Source: Symbiopectobacterium purcellii | GTDB lineage: Bacteria; Pseudomonadota; Gammaproteobacteria; Enterobacterales; Enterobacteriaceae | Assembly (NCBI RefSeq): GCF_019797845.1 | Contig: NZ_CP081864.1 | Location: forward strand, 4,030,001 to 4,094,000 | DNA: 64,000 bases | Direction of reading: 5' to 3' | In this document: positions 62,823-64,000 of the stretch, piece after piece | Layout: each line of letters begins with the position of its first letter | Position numbering within the stretch: the stretch's first letter is position 1 | Translations under genes and position numbers: made by a program | The notes under the pieces: model-generated | What the model saw: the letters and a program-made list of their open reading frames with translations, nothing else | Databases searched by the model: none | What the model was told of the DNA's origin: nothing

Positions 62823-64000
62823 ATGAGTAAGACAGAGATGAATGAACCTATCGACAAGGATTTCACCGACCATACGCCCATGATGCAGCAGTATTTCAGG
62901 CTTAAGGCGCAGCATCCTGACATCCTGCTGTTTTACCGCATGGGCGATTTTTATGAGATGTTTTACGATGATGCCAAACGTGCATCACAGCTATTGGATA
63001 TTTCGCTTACCAAACGCGGTGCTTCGGCCGGAGAACCCATCCCCATGGCAGGCGTTCCACACCATGCGGTTGAAAACTACCTGGCAAAACTGGTGCAACA
63101 AGGCGAATCCGTCGCCATCTGCGAACAAATTGGCGATCCGGCGACCAGCAAAGGCCCCGTAGAGCGCAAAGTAGTACGTATCGTCACCCCAGGGACGATC
63201 AGCGATGAAGCGCTGTTGCAGGAAAAACAGGACAATCTTTTAGCCGCCATTTGGCAGGACGGGCGCGGCTTTGGCTATGCCACGTTAGATATCAGCTCCG
63301 GGCGTTTTCGCGTTATGGAACCGGCAGATGAAGAGACCATGGCGGCAGAGTTGCAACGCACCAATCCTGCGGAGTTGCTTTACCCGGAATCGTTTGGTGC
63401 CTCTCATTTGATCGAACATCGCCATGGGTTGCGCCGCCGTCCGCTCTGGGAATTCGAGTTGGAAACCGCGCGTCAGCAGTTCAATATGCAGTTTGGTACA
63501 CGCGACCTGATAGGGTTCGGGGTAGAACAGGCCAAGCTGGCGCTGCGTGCCGCTGGTTGCCTGCTACAGTATGCCAAAGATACCCAACGAACCTCATTGC
63601 CACATATTCGCAGCATCACCATGGAAGGCCAGCAAGATGGCATCATTATGGATGCCGCGACGCGTCGCAACCTGGAGCTGACACAGAATCTGGCGGGCGG
63701 CGTCGACAATACGCTTGCTGCCATTCTGGATTGTACCGTCACACCGATGGGCAGCCGTATGCTCAAGCGCTGGCTGCATATGCCTACGCGCGACAAGCAA
63801 GCGCTGACACAACGCCAGAGCACCATCTGCGCGTTGCAGCCACTGGCGGAGGCGCTCCAGCCCCCATTGCGACAAATTGGCGATCTGGAGCGCATTTTGG
63901 CTCGTCTGGCGCTGCGTACTGCCCGACCGCGCGATCTGGCACGGATGCGCCATGCCTTTCACCAGTATCCGGCTATCCATGAGTTGCTGGCAGAAAGCAC
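62823..64000 (+). CDS. mutS: DNA mismatch repair ATPase MutS (5' part)
   Basis: The frame runs from ATG 62823 past the window end (392 full codons of about 850). It matches enterobacterial MutS closely: [20 protein letters not shown], the mismatch-reading [11 protein letters not shown] (Phe-X-Glu), [20 protein letters not shown], then the connector and the start of the lever ([13 protein letters not shown]). The ATPase domain is beyond the window. A second in-frame ATG at 62838 (MNEPIDKDF) is an equally possible start; neither has a strong Shine-Dalgarno. MutS finds mismatches after replication. It marks the conserved chromosome beyond the variable block. Confidence 0.96.
   Translation, partial: MSKTEMNEPIDKDFTDHTPMMQQYFRLKAQHPDILLFYRMGDFYEMFYDDAKRASQLLDISLTKRGASAGEPIPMAGVPHHAVENYLAKLVQQGESVAICEQIGDPATSKGPVERKVVRIVTPGTISDEALLQEKQDNLLAAIWQDGRGFGYATLDISSGRFRVMEPADEETMAAELQRTNPAELLYPESFGASHLIEHRHGLRRRPLWEFELETARQQFNMQFGTRDLIGFGVEQAKLALRAAGCLLQYAKDTQRTSLPHIRSITMEGQQDGIIMDAATRRNLELTQNLAGGVDNTLAAILDCTVTPMGSRMLKRWLHMPTRDKQALTQRQSTICALQPLAEALQPPLRQIGDLERILARLALRTARPRDLARMRHAFHQYPAIHELLAES

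Noticed and set aside
1..64000. CRISPR array or restriction-modification/phage defence genes
   Set aside because: No regularly spaced repeats and no such proteins are present.

Overview
The window is chromosomal DNA from a gammaproteobacterium of the order Enterobacterales. The E. coli-like mutS, the E. coli-type ECP (ecp/mat) fimbrial operon, glutathionylspermidine amidase/synthase, a DhaR-controlled PTS dihydroxyacetone kinase, ERIC repeats and a Salmonella SPI-1-type secretion system all point there. I do not assign a genus. No rRNA, tRNA, CRISPR array, integrase or insertion sequence was seen.

Layout. (1) 1-4.3 kb: end of a SiaB-like gene, then siaC-siaD (c-di-GMP switch), a dienelactone hydrolase, a LysR regulator overlapping a TauE/SafE exporter, and yjdM/phnA. 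(2) 4.6-8.7 kb: an ERIC repeat, then a four-gene operon of circularly permuted ATP-grasp, alpha-E protein, transglutaminase and the Anbu proteasome-like peptidase. (3) 8.7-13.1 kb: an unusual locus with a P1B-type metal ATPase, two LLTN/glycine-zipper proteins, a third small membrane protein and two HMA-like proteins with arginine/glycine-rich N termini, plus a 15/19 match to the Fur box in the divergent intergenic region. This resembles a ferrosome (fez) iron-storage locus and is the best candidate here for an under-described system. One of its genes carries an in-frame amber stop. (4) 13.1-20.5 kb: an ERIC element with two internal insertions, a LysE exporter, and glpF-dhaKLM divergent from dhaR, for glycerol/dihydroxyacetone use. 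(5) 20.5-46.7 kb: a complete SPI-1/Mxi-Spa-class type III secretion island. One strand carries invFGEABC-invI-invJ-spaOPQRS-sicA-sipBCD-orf-sipA-iacP and the other prgHIJK-orgAB-orgC-like, with a ToxR/CadC-like membrane regulator at the far edge. It is visibly AT-richer than the flanks and abuts dhaR without a gap. (6) 46.7-54.8 kb: an AT-rich gene-poor kilobase, a 1560-residue intimin/invasin-type adhesin, a candidate 51-residue membrane protein, and gss. (7) 54.9-62.1 kb: ecpRABCDE on the minus strand, with a terminator-like hairpin between ecpA and ecpB and an in-frame stop splitting the tip adhesin gene ecpD. (8) 62.8 kb to the end: the 5' part of mutS.

The variable part of the window is thus a block of host-interaction genes (injectisome, invasin, pilus) ending at mutS, the same landmark that borders SPI-1 in Salmonella. 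The ferrosome-like and Anbu loci are separate stress or metal modules in the less variable part. Functional statements rest on recognised families and gene order; no database search was run.
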